Shown here piece after piece: positions 33,500 through 44,300 of a stretch of DNA of 64,000 bases. Source of the DNA: Bacteroidota bacterium (GTDB lineage: Bacteria > Bacteroidota > Bacteroidia > B-17B0 > Aurantibacillaceae); assembly GCA_025362395.1 (NCBI GenBank), contig JANYGK010000078.1, forward strand, positions 34,154 to 98,153, in the 5' to 3' direction. Position numbers and translations under genes: made by a program. The notes below the pieces were generated by a model. It ran no database searches and was not told the DNA's origin. It saw only the letters and a program-made list of their open reading frames with translations. The first letter of the stretch is position 1. Each line of letters opens with the position of its first letter.

Positions 33500-34045
33500 A
33501 TGATCAGAATTGTATATATATCCGTTTTTTTAAATGTTATTGTGTTAGGGTTTTTAGTATTTAACCACTTGTCCACTCCGGCAAAACAAATTGGAATCGT
33601 GAGAATGGAAAAGGTAGTATATGAATACGAAGGGATGAAAGAAGCTACGAAAAAATACGAAAATAAAGTGGGGGCTTGGAAACAAGAATCAGATTCATTG
33701 GAATTCAAATTAAAAAATGTTTACAGTGAACTTAAAGCTGATTCTATTTCTAATAACAAAACCAAGCTTGCACGTGACCTAAATTTATTTTATTTATACA
33801 GGAACTCTTATATAGAATTAAATAAAAATATAGACTCAAAAATTAAAGAAACGGACGGCGAAATGACAAGCTCAGTTATTACACAGCTTAATGCGCACAT
33901 GAGCGATTACGCAAAGGAGAATAATTATGATTTAATTCTCTGTAATAATCCGCAATACCAAGCTATCGGATTTTCAAAAAATCAATATGACATTACCGGT
34001 AAATTTCTTGAATTTGCCAACAAAAAATATAACGACACCAAATGA
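33500..34045 (+). CDS. Skp/OmpH-like periplasmic protein
   Basis: This is a 181-residue protein with one N-terminal hydrophobic segment (residues 2-22). A first strand, 'KQIGIVRMEKVVYEYEGMKE', is the OmpH/Skp signature. A long charged coiled coil follows (about residues 45-125), then a closing 'YAKENNYDLILCNNPQYQAI' strand pair, as in Skp. Skp proteins are periplasmic holdases for outer-membrane and secreted proteins. The N-terminal segment could be a cleaved signal or a membrane anchor. The ATG at 33500 lies 1 bp after the upstream stop and is used instead of the longer frame, which would overlap the previous gene. It overlaps the next gene by ATGA. The position suggests a dedicated chaperone for the operon's giant products. 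Confidence 0.82.
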   Translation: MIRIVYISVFLNVIVLGFLVFNHLSTPAKQIGIVRMEKVVYEYEGMKEATKKYENKVGAWKQESDSLEFKLKNVYSELKADSISNNKTKLARDLNLFYLYRNSYIELNKNIDSKIKETDGEMTSSVITQLNAHMSDYAKENNYDLILCNNPQYQAIGFSKNQYDITGKFLEFANKKYNDTK

Positions 34046-34671
34046 AGTTTATACTTTATATAACCCTGTTTTGCTTAGCCTGTGTGGCTAACTATTCCTG
34101 CAATAGAACCAATACATTTGCAAGTTTTGAGCAATTAACCAAGTATATAAGTATACCTGAAAATGGCCTCGCAAAAGAAAAAACGGTAGGTGACATAACA
34201 TTTAAATTAAAATATTTACCTCCGGATTATTTAATATACAATCAACTTGACCTTACGCAAACCGTCAACCGTCAGATGATAGACAGCTTGGGCAAACGTT
34301 ATAAAAGTTCTGTAACATTTTTATTATCAATCGGACCCGACGAGCGGGGAAACTTTGATATTACAAAGTACGGTATAAACAATTATGAACAGTTTGCTAA
34401 GCAGTTGGAACAATTATGTTTTAGCACCCGGGATTGGATCATTATACGAGATGATAAGGGCAATGAATTTAAACCAAGCATTGTGCACATGGAAAACATT
34501 AACGCGTTAGAAAAATACAGAAATGTGATTGTGGTATTTGACACCGGAAATTATTTAGCAGATAACTTCAGTTTTATTTTTAGTGATGAGCTTTTTAATA
34601 CCGGGATAAATAAATTTTATTTTAAAGCAAGTGACATTAACGGAATTCCAAAAATTATTTTAAAAACATGA
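34042..34671 (+). CDS. Putative exported lipoprotein
   Basis: This 209-residue protein has a hydrophobic signal and a Cys at residue 20 ('CVANYSCNRT'). The lipobox is non-canonical (N-Y-S-C), so lipidation is plausible but not sure. The mature part has alternating strands and helices ('DITFKLKYLPPDYLIYNQLD') and no catalytic motif I recognise. The phrase 'FKLKYLPPDYL' suggests a conserved Bacteroidota family. Start and stop both overlap neighbours by the ATGA arrangement, so it is tightly coupled to the Skp-like gene and to the 1971-residue RHS gene. It may be an envelope partner of the latter. Confidence 0.72.
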   Translation: MKFILYITLFCLACVANYSCNRTNTFASFEQLTKYISIPENGLAKEKTVGDITFKLKYLPPDYLIYNQLDLTQTVNRQMIDSLGKRYKSSVTFLLSIGPDERGNFDITKYGINNYEQFAKQLEQLCFSTRDWIIIRDDKGNEFKPSIVHMENINALEKYRNVIVVFDTGNYLADNFSFIFSDELFNTGINKFYFKASDINGIPKIILKT

Positions 34672-37600
34672 TAAGTACATTATCCATATTCCGCAAAGTC
34701 CGCAGTAATCGAATAAAAAGAATTATTTCTTTCTTTTTAATTCTAAACTTACTGATTGAAATTGTTTCGCCAACCGCAGCCTTTGCGTTGACTTCGGGGC
34801 CGGCTTCTCCTGAATTCAGCAGCTTTGAACCCGTTGCAACAACCGATATGGTAAATGATTTTACCGGCGATTTCACATACAACATTCCCGTATTAAATGT
34901 GCCGGGACCCGATGGCGGAAATTATTCCATGTCTTTATCATATCATTCGGGCGGCTCTTTAGAAGAGGAAGCATCATGGGTTGGGCACGGATGGACTTTA
35001 AATGCGGGCGCGATCAATCGCAATAAAAGAGGGTATCCTGATGATTTTAAAGCTGTGCAGGTTGAAACGTTTAATAAAACAAAACCGAACGTAAACCAAA
35101 GTGCAAATTTTAATGTAAATATTGAAATAAGCAGTAAAGACGGCACTAACGATTCGCTGGCGATGACTAAAACGGAAGGGGCAACGAAGCTGGTAAAAAA
35201 GAAGTTTTTCTTGGATAAAACCGATTTACCTGAAAATGAATACAGCGAGGTTGCTTCTGTTTCTTTTTCGAAAAGCATACGCTATAACAATTACACCGGC
35301 TTTTCTATTGCCAACAGTATCGGGGTATCAAATAAATTTGGTGGCTTGAACATGAACAGTTCCGCAGGGCAGACAACCTTAGGATTTAATATTAGTCCTA
35401 TTGCAATATTTAATGCCGTAAAACATAAAACCGCAAAAAAAACAAAGCAAACTACGGAAAAAAACCAGCCCGAACAAAAAAGACATAATGCCAGAATTGA
35501 TGGTTACACAAAAAGCACAGCGGAACGAAATTCAGACTCAAGACACGCCAGATTAATGGGTGCAAGATACAGTGCAAAATCTTATAATGTCCCGGCCTTA
35601 GCTTACTCTGTTGCAAAAGGAACCGGATCATCTTGGAATTTTAATGGTTCAATCGTTGTTAACCCGGCGAATTTTCCGCTTGGCGGGCAATTAGGATTTC
35701 AGGGAAACGTAACTATTAATGCCAACCTGCCTAAGGATAACAAAAGTGCTTTCGGGTACCTATACAGTGATAGTGCTAACGTTTACACAAGTAATCCTTT
35801 AAAGACAAATGACCAAAATAATTTATTTGATTACCAGCTTGAAAAAGAAAGCACCTTTGATAAGAATGATAAAAATATAGGGATACCTTTTAATAACGCC
35901 GATAATTTTTCTGCTACCGGTAACGGGGTAATAGGGGGTTTTAGATTACAACATCCACAGGTGGGAACTTATTACCCGAATGCAGATCTTAAAACTGACC
36001 TCATTAGCCAATTGGGTTTTGAAATAGGCATTGGAGCAGACTTTCAGATAGGTTTTAATGTGGGGGTGGGAACCAACATTACCGGTGCGGCCGGCCTTTG
36101 GTCACCTTTAGCTCTAACGGCAGCTACATTAACCCCAATCTTTCACAAAGCAACCTTTAGCCCATCAAGTGATGCGTTTATGCGTTTCACAAATGATCCG
36201 GGAGGTGAATTAAATTATAATACAGCCTCTACAGATAATGATATTCCTCATGCAACAATTGATATTATTGGAAATTTACTAACAACAGCAAGCGATTACA
36301 GTTTGAATTTAGCAAACCCAACGTCAAAAAAATTAACCGGTAACTCTTCGGATATTCAATATGCTAAAACAGGAGATTTAATTACAGGAATTAAAATAAC
36401 CAATAAAGATGGCTCTAAGGCTAATTATATGCAGCCTGTCTATACAAAAAATGAAGCAGAGCTAACCGTTGTTGTGCCTGTAAATAATGACGGACAATAC
36501 ATGGTTACGAACCCGCTTAATTATAATACTCCTGAAAATAATTTGACGGTGGTAGGAAATAAAACAGCACAGCCCTACGCTAACTCTTATTTATTAACAA
36601 GCAATACTACTTTTAATTATGTAGATATTAATGCCAACGGCGTTGACGATGCAGACTTTGGCGGCTGGACTAAATTTAATTACAGAAAACTTTGGGGCAA
36701 TACCAACAACAACGGGAATAGTGAATGGTACCGCTTTCGTTCACCTTACAATGGCTTATTATATAATTCAAATCGTTTAATTGATAAAACAGATCAAACC
36801 GGCTCTATGTCGAGCGGAGAAAAAGAAGTATATTATTTAAAGAATGTAGAAACCAAAACACACATTGCTTTTTTTATTACCAATAAAACAGTAATGGCAA
36901 CAGATTTTAATCAGGCTGATTTTCCGTTTTTATATGACCCGAATACTAATTCTCCGCTTGGAACTTTAACAACTATTTTAAACGGGAGCGGCACCAACCG
37001 TTTCGACGGATTGGATGCTATGGGCATAGATGTATCCGGCATGGATAAAGCAGCCGAAAGCTTTACGGCTATTGGCGCACATCAGTTAGAAAAATTAGAG
37101 CGCATTGTGTTATTTGCAAAAAATGATTTAAGTAAACCGTTAACGACTACTTTTTTTGAATACGATAATACATTAGGTGTTGGTATTCCAAATACTATAG
37201 GCACAGCTGTTAATGAAAAAGGGAAGTTAACCTTGAAAAAAGTTTGGACAGAATCATACGGGGTTAACATGAGCCGGATTTCACCTTACATTTTTAGTTA
37301 TGAATATTATAATCAATACCCGACAGAATTAACTGCAAAGTATAACTGGTTAAACTATTATAATTTGCTGCCGAATAACGATGCCAAGCAAAATCCTCAA
37401 TATAAGCCATGGCAGCTCGATGCATGGGGGAACAACCAATTATACGGTGATGTTAAATTTTTAAACATGCAACATTGGGTTTCTCAAACCGATGATGCCG
37501 GTTATCCTTCACCAACAGGTAATCAAAATGCTTTTGATGCGGCTGCATGGCAGTTAAAACGCATTCAACTTCCTTCAGGCGGTGAAATCCATGTGCATTA

Positions 37601-40583
37601 TGAACAAAAAGATTATAATGCTGTACAAGATCAAACACCAATGGCGATGGTAAGCTTAACGTATGATAACCTGGTTAAGAATGACTATAAATCCAATGAA
37701 GCGATATACAGGATTAATACAACAGATTTAGGAATTCCAAACAATGAAATTGCAAACTACTTAACAACAGTTAGAAAACACTACCTGACTGACAGGAATA
37801 AATTATATTTTAAATTTTTGTACAGTTACTCAGGTGATGATCAACCACAACTGAATACGCAAAATCCGAGGTATGATTATATAACCGGTTATGTAACGGT
37901 AAACGACATTACACTTGCGGGGAATCAAATTTATTTTCATCTGGGCGATTTAAGAGAAAGCATTTTTGGTGATGATAAAGGAAAAAAAGATAAGACACTA
38001 CCACGCGCTGTATGCTACCAGCAAATGGCATCGAACGGAGGAACTAATTTAGGACTTAATGCCGGATCGTATAAAGACAAAGACTTAACAAATGAAATTT
38101 ACGGCAGCGGTGCTATTACATTATTGGCATTAACAGGTAAAGTTTATGCAAAAACATTTGAAAATACTTTAGGTTTTTCAACCAACTTGTTTAAAGACTG
38201 GTTGGGCGGTTTAATTAAAAATCCAAGAAAAAGCACCACCTGCACCTCTCTCAATCATTCCATGTCATATTTTAAGTTGCCCGTGTATCATTCTAAAAAA
38301 GGCGGCGGTATACGCGTAAAAAGAATATTGACGTATGATACAGGAATACAAACGGGAGACGCCATGCTATTTGGTTCTGAATATAATTATATTGACATAA
38401 ACGGTGGATCCAGTGGTGTAGCCACAAACGAGCCGGGAGGTATGCATGAAGAAAATGCACTGGTTGCTTATCGGGAACGCCATAAGCAAAAGTTTATGGA
38501 CAAATTACTGAGCGGAAAAGATTCTAAATACGCGGAAGGACCTTTAGGCGAGAATCTTTTGCCTTCCGCACAGGTTGTATACTCCAGAATAATTACTAAA
38601 AATATCCATTCAGATAAATCTACTACCGGATTTGCCGTAAATGAATATTATACATCAAAAGATTTCCCTATGGAAGTAGATTATACTGCCATTAAGAAAA
38701 AACCGGGGGGCGGGGGCACGTTTAAGAAGTTTGCTCTGAACCTGCCGTTAGGATGTTTTAATATGTCCATTAACAGAGCTTGGGTTACACAAGGCTACCT
38801 GTTTAAACTAAACGATATGAATGGAAAAATTAAAAGTAAAGCTACTTATGCCGGTAACTACTCAGGCTCTTTTGATGAATCCGTATACACAAGTAAAACA
38901 ACGTATAATTATTCTAAACCGGGCGAAGCCATTCAAACTTTGCTTATGGATCCTAGCAGCGGGAAATTTACTAAACAGGCATTAAACTGCGGTAATGAGC
39001 AAGACTATTGCATATTCAGTAGTAACGCCAGCGAAATATCCTGTGATTTTAATTTTGAAATTGACATGAATATTACCATCTTGGCGATTGCCCCAACTTT
39101 TAATGCCAGCTTCTCATTTGAAAGTAATGCGTTGAAACAACATTCTACGTCGCGTGTGCTAAACCGGGTTACTCATTTATTATCTACCACAAATATTACC
39201 GATGGTGTAGCTCAAACTACTGAAAACTTAGGCTTTGACAGGTATACCGGAGAACCCGTGCTTACAAGAACTTTTGACGGATATGTAAGTAACAATAAAG
39301 CTATTTTCACGCAAAATTCAGGCTCACCAAAACACATGGGCTATTATTATTCGATGAATATACCTGTATCATGGGCATATAGCAGTATGCAACCTGTTAA
39401 TACATTTGGCATTGTTGATCTTACACATACAAATCAATTAACCGGTAATGCAGGTAGCATAGTCACTTACAGTACCAATGCCCTTTATGATTTTATCTCA
39501 AATCCAATAGCGGTAAACCCATTAACACCGGCCTTTACAAATGTAGTGAGCGCTTCTGCAACAACGTATACCAATAATTGGTTTACCGCGGGTACGCTGT
39601 CAGATTTTGTAAGCCCTGCCAATATTGCCCTTCTTACCACTACTGTTGTAAATACAGCAAACTCTTTTTATTATCCTTTACGCACGTATAGCTACAGAGA
39701 TAATGTGGTAAATGCAAACAGCGCAAACGGGCGCATTTATAACGCGGGAATTATAACTAATCCTTTCCAGTTTTTTGATTGGGTTAACCCTGCCAATGCA
39801 GCAAATGTGTGGTACAGTGACAGTAGAATTACGCAGTACTCACCGTTTGGTTATCCTGTAGAGGAAGAAGACGTATTGAACATAAAAAGCGCCGCTATTT
39901 TTGGATATAATAATACGTTGCCTGTAAGCATTGTTCAAAATGCAGCTTATAAAGAAATAATGTTCCTGGATTTTGAATATGGATCAACGTCACTTTACAG
40001 CAGTGCTTCAGCCCATACAGGAAATCGCTCGCTGGAGATGTCTTTACCTGTAAATCAGAATTTTAATTTTGTGTCTCAATATAAATTAACAGCCGACATG
40101 ATTACCAAACGAGGTGTAGGTGTTAAGTTTTGGCTGAGAAGTATTGTATCACAAAACACCGCAAATAGTAATTACGGTTTAAAAAATTCAAACCCGCAGG
40201 TTAAAGTAGTAATTGGTGCGGTACCCTTTAACACAAAAGCAATAGCGCAAACAGGTGATTGGACGTTGTATAGCGCCGATATTAAATCCTTTCCGGGCCT
40301 TACGGCAGGTAACAGTTATCCCGTTAAAATTGCCTATAACTATTCAACTTCCACCGAGCAGGTTTTTGTAGATGACTTTAGAATACAACCCTTGGATGCC
40401 TCGATGAATTGTTCTGTTTATTATCCTGACAATAAGCTTGCGGCGCAATTTGATGACCAGCACTTTGCAGTAATGTATGAATACAATACTAAAGGCATGC
40501 TTACACGTAAAAGTATTGAAACAGAAAGAGGTAAAAAAACTTTACAGGAACAGCAATATAATACACCACTCATTAACAGGTAA
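34668..40583 (+). CDS. 1971-residue RHS/SpvB-like wrap protein without a core
   Basis: A signal peptide (to about residue 38, ...PTAAFA) precedes the Bacteroidota RHS opening: 'VNDFTGDFTYNIPVLNVPG', 'YSMSLSYHSGG', 'EEEASWVGHGWTLNAGAINR' (residues 60-120). A basic insertion lies near 250-285. The long middle contains 'LPSGGEIHVHYEQKDYNAV' and other strand repeats. A jelly-roll CBM-like module (about 1770-1900) is followed by 'VFVDDFRIQPLDASMNCSVY' and the YD-repeat phrase 'YEYNTKGMLTRKSIETERG' at the end. In related proteins these elements are followed in the same chain by the RHS core; here the chain stops. It is presumably one part of a multi-chain shell. No toxin tip is present. Confidence 0.82.
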   Translation: MISTLSIFRKVRSNRIKRIISFFLILNLLIEIVSPTAAFALTSGPASPEFSSFEPVATTDMVNDFTGDFTYNIPVLNVPGPDGGNYSMSLSYHSGGSLEEEASWVGHGWTLNAGAINRNKRGYPDDFKAVQVETFNKTKPNVNQSANFNVNIEISSKDGTNDSLAMTKTEGATKLVKKKFFLDKTDLPENEYSEVASVSFSKSIRYNNYTGFSIANSIGVSNKFGGLNMNSSAGQTTLGFNISPIAIFNAVKHKTAKKTKQTTEKNQPEQKRHNARIDGYTKSTAERNSDSRHARLMGARYSAKSYNVPALAYSVAKGTGSSWNFNGSIVVNPANFPLGGQLGFQGNVTINANLPKDNKSAFGYLYSDSANVYTSNPLKTNDQNNLFDYQLEKESTFDKNDKNIGIPFNNADNFSATGNGVIGGFRLQHPQVGTYYPNADLKTDLISQLGFEIGIGADFQIGFNVGVGTNITGAAGLWSPLALTAATLTPIFHKATFSPSSDAFMRFTNDPGGELNYNTASTDNDIPHATIDIIGNLLTTASDYSLNLANPTSKKLTGNSSDIQYAKTGDLITGIKITNKDGSKANYMQPVYTKNEAELTVVVPVNNDGQYMVTNPLNYNTPENNLTVVGNKTAQPYANSYLLTSNTTFNYVDINANGVDDADFGGWTKFNYRKLWGNTNNNGNSEWYRFRSPYNGLLYNSNRLIDKTDQTGSMSSGEKEVYYLKNVETKTHIAFFITNKTVMATDFNQADFPFLYDPNTNSPLGTLTTILNGSGTNRFDGLDAMGIDVSGMDKAAESFTAIGAHQLEKLERIVLFAKNDLSKPLTTTFFEYDNTLGVGIPNTIGTAVNEKGKLTLKKVWTESYGVNMSRISPYIFSYEYYNQYPTELTAKYNWLNYYNLLPNNDAKQNPQYKPWQLDAWGNNQLYGDVKFLNMQHWVSQTDDAGYPSPTGNQNAFDAAAWQLKRIQLPSGGEIHVHYEQKDYNAVQDQTPMAMVSLTYDNLVKNDYKSNEAIYRINTTDLGIPNNEIANYLTTVRKHYLTDRNKLYFKFLYSYSGDDQPQLNTQNPRYDYITGYVTVNDITLAGNQIYFHLGDLRESIFGDDKGKKDKTLPRAVCYQQMASNGGTNLGLNAGSYKDKDLTNEIYGSGAITLLALTGKVYAKTFENTLGFSTNLFKDWLGGLIKNPRKSTTCTSLNHSMSYFKLPVYHSKKGGGIRVKRILTYDTGIQTGDAMLFGSEYNYIDINGGSSGVATNEPGGMHEENALVAYRERHKQKFMDKLLSGKDSKYAEGPLGENLLPSAQVVYSRIITKNIHSDKSTTGFAVNEYYTSKDFPMEVDYTAIKKKPGGGGTFKKFALNLPLGCFNMSINRAWVTQGYLFKLNDMNGKIKSKATYAGNYSGSFDESVYTSKTTYNYSKPGEAIQTLLMDPSSGKFTKQALNCGNEQDYCIFSSNASEISCDFNFEIDMNITILAIAPTFNASFSFESNALKQHSTSRVLNRVTHLLSTTNITDGVAQTTENLGFDRYTGEPVLTRTFDGYVSNNKAIFTQNSGSPKHMGYYYSMNIPVSWAYSSMQPVNTFGIVDLTHTNQLTGNAGSIVTYSTNALYDFISNPIAVNPLTPAFTNVVSASATTYTNNWFTAGTLSDFVSPANIALLTTTVVNTANSFYYPLRTYSYRDNVVNANSANGRIYNAGIITNPFQFFDWVNPANAANVWYSDSRITQYSPFGYPVEEEDVLNIKSAAIFGYNNTLPVSIVQNAAYKEIMFLDFEYGSTSLYSSASAHTGNRSLEMSLPVNQNFNFVSQYKLTADMITKRGVGVKFWLRSIVSQNTANSNYGLKNSNPQVKVVIGAVPFNTKAIAQTGDWTLYSADIKSFPGLTAGNSYPVKIAYNYSTSTEQVFVDDFRIQPLDASMNCSVYYPDNKLAAQFDDQHFAVMYEYNTKGMLTRKSIETERGKKTLQEQQYNTPLINR

Positions 40584-40587
40584 TAAC

Positions 40588-41325
40588 GTGAAGACATCAA
40601 CTAACATCTTAAAATTTTTATTGATGGCTGTTATTTTTTTAACAGGCATATACCGGTTTGCTTATGCTCAAAAAGAATGTTTAAATGAAGCTATAGCAGC
40701 CTTCAAAAAAATGGATACCAAAACAGATTCAGGCCTGGCGGGTAAAAACATTTTTTTTAGTTACACTGTAAAGGTGACTAATTGGGAAGATGAAACAACT
40801 ACGTCTAATGTAAAAATTTATAGGAAAGACGGCCTTTTAGATATGCAATCTGAGCAGGTGCAAATATATCAAGATGATAAAGAAGCGCTGCTTATACTGC
40901 CCGCACAACAGCTGGTAATTTTAAACGAAACTAATAAACAGCTCAATAATTTAAAAATGACCAATGCGTTTTATGAAACAAGATATGATTTCTTAAACTC
41001 CTGCGTAGTTGAACGCTGTGAGGTTAACGGTGATTATAAAACCATTTATGCAAAAGTAAATCAACCAACCGTGGATGAATCTTTAAAAATAACTTACGTA
41101 ACCTGCACCTATAATGCGAAGCAACAAACAATTACATCCGTTAAGATCGATTATAAACCGGAATACAAAATAAAACAACTTACAACTTTTTATAATGATT
41201 TTAAAGTTATTGATACTTATAAATTTCTTCCCGCAAGAAACTATTATTTCAATAACAAGGGTATTGCATTTGAAAAATATAAACACTACACTTTTCAAGA
41301 TAATAGAAAAAATGAGAAACTCTGA
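40588..41325 (+). CDS. Secreted protein, possibly LolA-like
   Basis: This 245-residue protein has a GTG start at 40588, 4 bp after the upstream stop, and a signal peptide ending ...FAYAQ. The longer frame starting inside the upstream gene is rejected. The mature protein alternates short strands that carry phrases such as 'VKIYRKDGLLDMQSEQVQIY', 'LLILPAQQLVILNE' and 'SVKIDYKPEYKIKQ'. This pattern recalls the curved beta-sheet of LolA-type lipoprotein carriers, with low certainty. Two cysteines (in 'NSCVVERCEV') may pair. Its end overlaps the next gene by 14 bp. A role in handling exported partners is inferred from position only. Confidence 0.68.
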   Translation: MKTSTNILKFLLMAVIFLTGIYRFAYAQKECLNEAIAAFKKMDTKTDSGLAGKNIFFSYTVKVTNWEDETTTSNVKIYRKDGLLDMQSEQVQIYQDDKEALLILPAQQLVILNETNKQLNNLKMTNAFYETRYDFLNSCVVERCEVNGDYKTIYAKVNQPTVDESLKITYVTCTYNAKQQTITSVKIDYKPEYKIKQLTTFYNDFKVIDTYKFLPARNYYFNNKGIAFEKYKHYTFQDNRKNEKL

Positions 41326-44300
41326 AACATTATTTAGCAAAGCATCCGTTAAATTACAAACCATACTCCCGGTTTTGTTTTGTATGCTTTTAGCGACGAA
41401 TTTTTACGCGCAGAACCCCACTTACAAAGAGTATAAAGCAACATTTAATAGCAGTACTCAATTAGCTGCGGGCAGCTCTACAGTGTTAAGTAATATTAAC
41501 CCTACCGTAACTGCGACTCAATTAAAATATGGGAATGAAAGCGCTGCCATTAACTTTAAGTTGGATTTAGGAGATGATTATATAAAAACATTATCGAACT
41601 GGAGTTTTACGGTAACTGTGGATCTATCCTATTTACTTAATGCTTCCGTTATAACCAAAACACTTCAAATTACAGAAAGCGCGCCGGAAGTTATTAAAAC
41701 AGTAGATATTCTTAATGCCGTAAATTCCAATTCAACAGGGGTGTTGCCGCTTTCTATAACCATAAACTCTGTAAGCGTAACAAGCGCCTTAGGCAACACA
41801 TTATTACAAAACTTTATATCCGATAACAGAAGATTAATAGTAAGCGTAGTAAGAATATATAATACGGATGTTAGGAATATAGGAAATAGTCTTATTACTA
41901 ATCCTTTAACCATAAACCCTGTAAGTATCACAAACAGACTGGTGAATTTCAGTTGGCAGGATCCCTCCTCCCTATCCTATCCCAACTATGAAGTTCAAAT
42001 TTTGAAAATTTATAATACCAATACTTCTTTTAGTAATACCTCAAATCAAATAGGCAGCGAGGTAGAGTGGAACAGGGCTTTAAAAGTAGAAACGCAGAGC
42101 TATCAAAAACAAATTAATCTTACCTTGGCTGAAGGCAGCGGTTATTATTTATGGCGCGTAAGGCCTATAGGTACTTATTATAAGGGCGGTATTGCCAACA
42201 GCGAAAATTACGGGCAATGGAGCTACGCTTTACCAACATCAACTACAAACGTAACCTTCGTTAAAAACGTACTTCAATCTGCATCAAATCCCACACCCTA
42301 TGCTTTTTATTTTACCGATCCCGATGAAAATTTAAACTGGATCTATAGCAGGGTATTTACCGAGGGCGATAATCAAAATAAAAATAACCCGACCGGATTA
42401 AAATCAAGCGAGGGCATAAATTACGTCAATGGTTTATTAATGTCGCGACAATCACAAAAATATAACAGTTCAGAAAATACAAACCTCGTTAGCCAAACCA
42501 TGATTGATTATTCAGGGCGACCGGCATTATCAACTATCCCTGTTCCTATGCAAGGTAATTTGAACGGCTACAAACTTGATTTTGTAAAAAACACTTCAGG
42601 GCAATTATATACTGCTTTACAATTTGATACAGATGCAAAACTAAACAACCCCGATAAAGTGGATAATAGCAATTCAAGCAATTTTGCTTATTATAGTCAA
42701 AATGCTACCGTAGGAGTAAGCAATGCCAATGTACCCGATGCAAAAGGCTATCCGTTTAAAAGAACTTTATTTAAAACCGACGGAACAAACAGGGTAACGG
42801 AAGAATCAGGTGTAGGAGAAGCACACTCTTTGGGTTTACAATCGAACGGGCAAGGCAGAACTGTACAAATTTTATATTGCACCCCGAGCGAAGATGAATT
42901 GATTCGCCTATTTGGAGATGAAGCACCTTTAGCGGAATCAGTTATTAAAACTATTACGATCGATCAGAACAATGTTGCCTCAGCAACCTATACTTCAAAA
43001 GAAGGCAAAACCATTGCTACTGCGCTTATTTCTGAAACAAACCCAAATCTGCAAAATGTTAAGCAGGCAGCTACGCCTATTACAGTTGTAAACAGTATTA
43101 ACAATAAGGTAGTATCAAGCAATAAAATTGTAGCCTCTAAACGAATTGCTATACCTACCAACAGTACTACCGTACAACTGAGTTATTTAAACAACGCTTT
43201 ACCCGGTAACAGCGGGGGCTGTGCAAGCGGGAATTGTAGTTTTAACATGCGTTTTTATTTAATTAATATAAAAAATAATGTAACGTATGTAAGTGATGCT
43301 GTTTCTACTACAACGGCAGTTACTGAAAACTTTATTCCTGTTACTAATTTCAGCTTTCCTTCTACTTGGGTGTTTGCAAGTAAATCACCTTCCGTTTCAC
43401 CCAACATTATACCCGGCGGAACAGGATTTGACCAAATAACATTGAATGCCGGCGAATATTTATTTGTTAAAGAAGTGTTTACTCCTAACCCTCCAAATTA
43501 TGCGGACAGTTTAGTTAACGCGCAAAATGAAACTACCAAACCGCTAATTGACGCTATTTTAAATAATATGAGATCAGTAAACAGCTCTACTTCTTCAGCT
43601 TCTTTCGGCACTTTTATAAGCGGCCTTAAATGCAGGCTCGATGCATACAATTCTTTTCCGCCAACTTGCAGTTTACCTTACCTCATTACTTCTGATAGTA
43701 TCTTAAATTATTTGTCGGTAGATAAATCCGTACTGCCTCTAACCTATACAGTTCCGTTTTCACCAAGCTTTACTATCTCCGCGTTAACATCTAATACGGT
43801 AGATCCCACTTTAAATGATTTTAGCATTACTACAGGTTGTTGCAATACCTTAAACACTTCATTACCTAAACCGCCTGTTTGCTATTTATGTGATGGTAGT
43901 CCTGATCCTGCTATCATCCCTTCCTCTTCATTGAGTTTAAACACTATGTCAGTTATTAACCATGCCGTAGTAAATTCTTCAGGTCAGATCATACCTTACG
44001 GCATAAATGATTTTATAGCCAATCCATTTTGGAGCAGTTCAACTAAATCTACCAAACTGAATGTTATCCAAGATCTGGTATACCATGAATTTATTTTATT
44101 GCTTGATGAACGCTTAATAAGTCAATCCCTGAGTAGCAATGATTTGTGGAAATATGCGCCCGGACATACCTATGCAAGTTTACAGGCAATGCTTTCAAAC
44201 ATGCTTATTTCACAATATTATACAGGTAACGCCGTTTTTCATAGCGGCAATTGGTATGCTGCTGATTATGATGAAACATCAGGCGGCTATAACTTAACGA

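Noticed and set aside
40477..40587. Upstream extension of the small secreted protein at 40588
   Set aside because: It lies within the 3' end of the RHS gene and would bury the signal peptide; the GTG at 40588 fits better.
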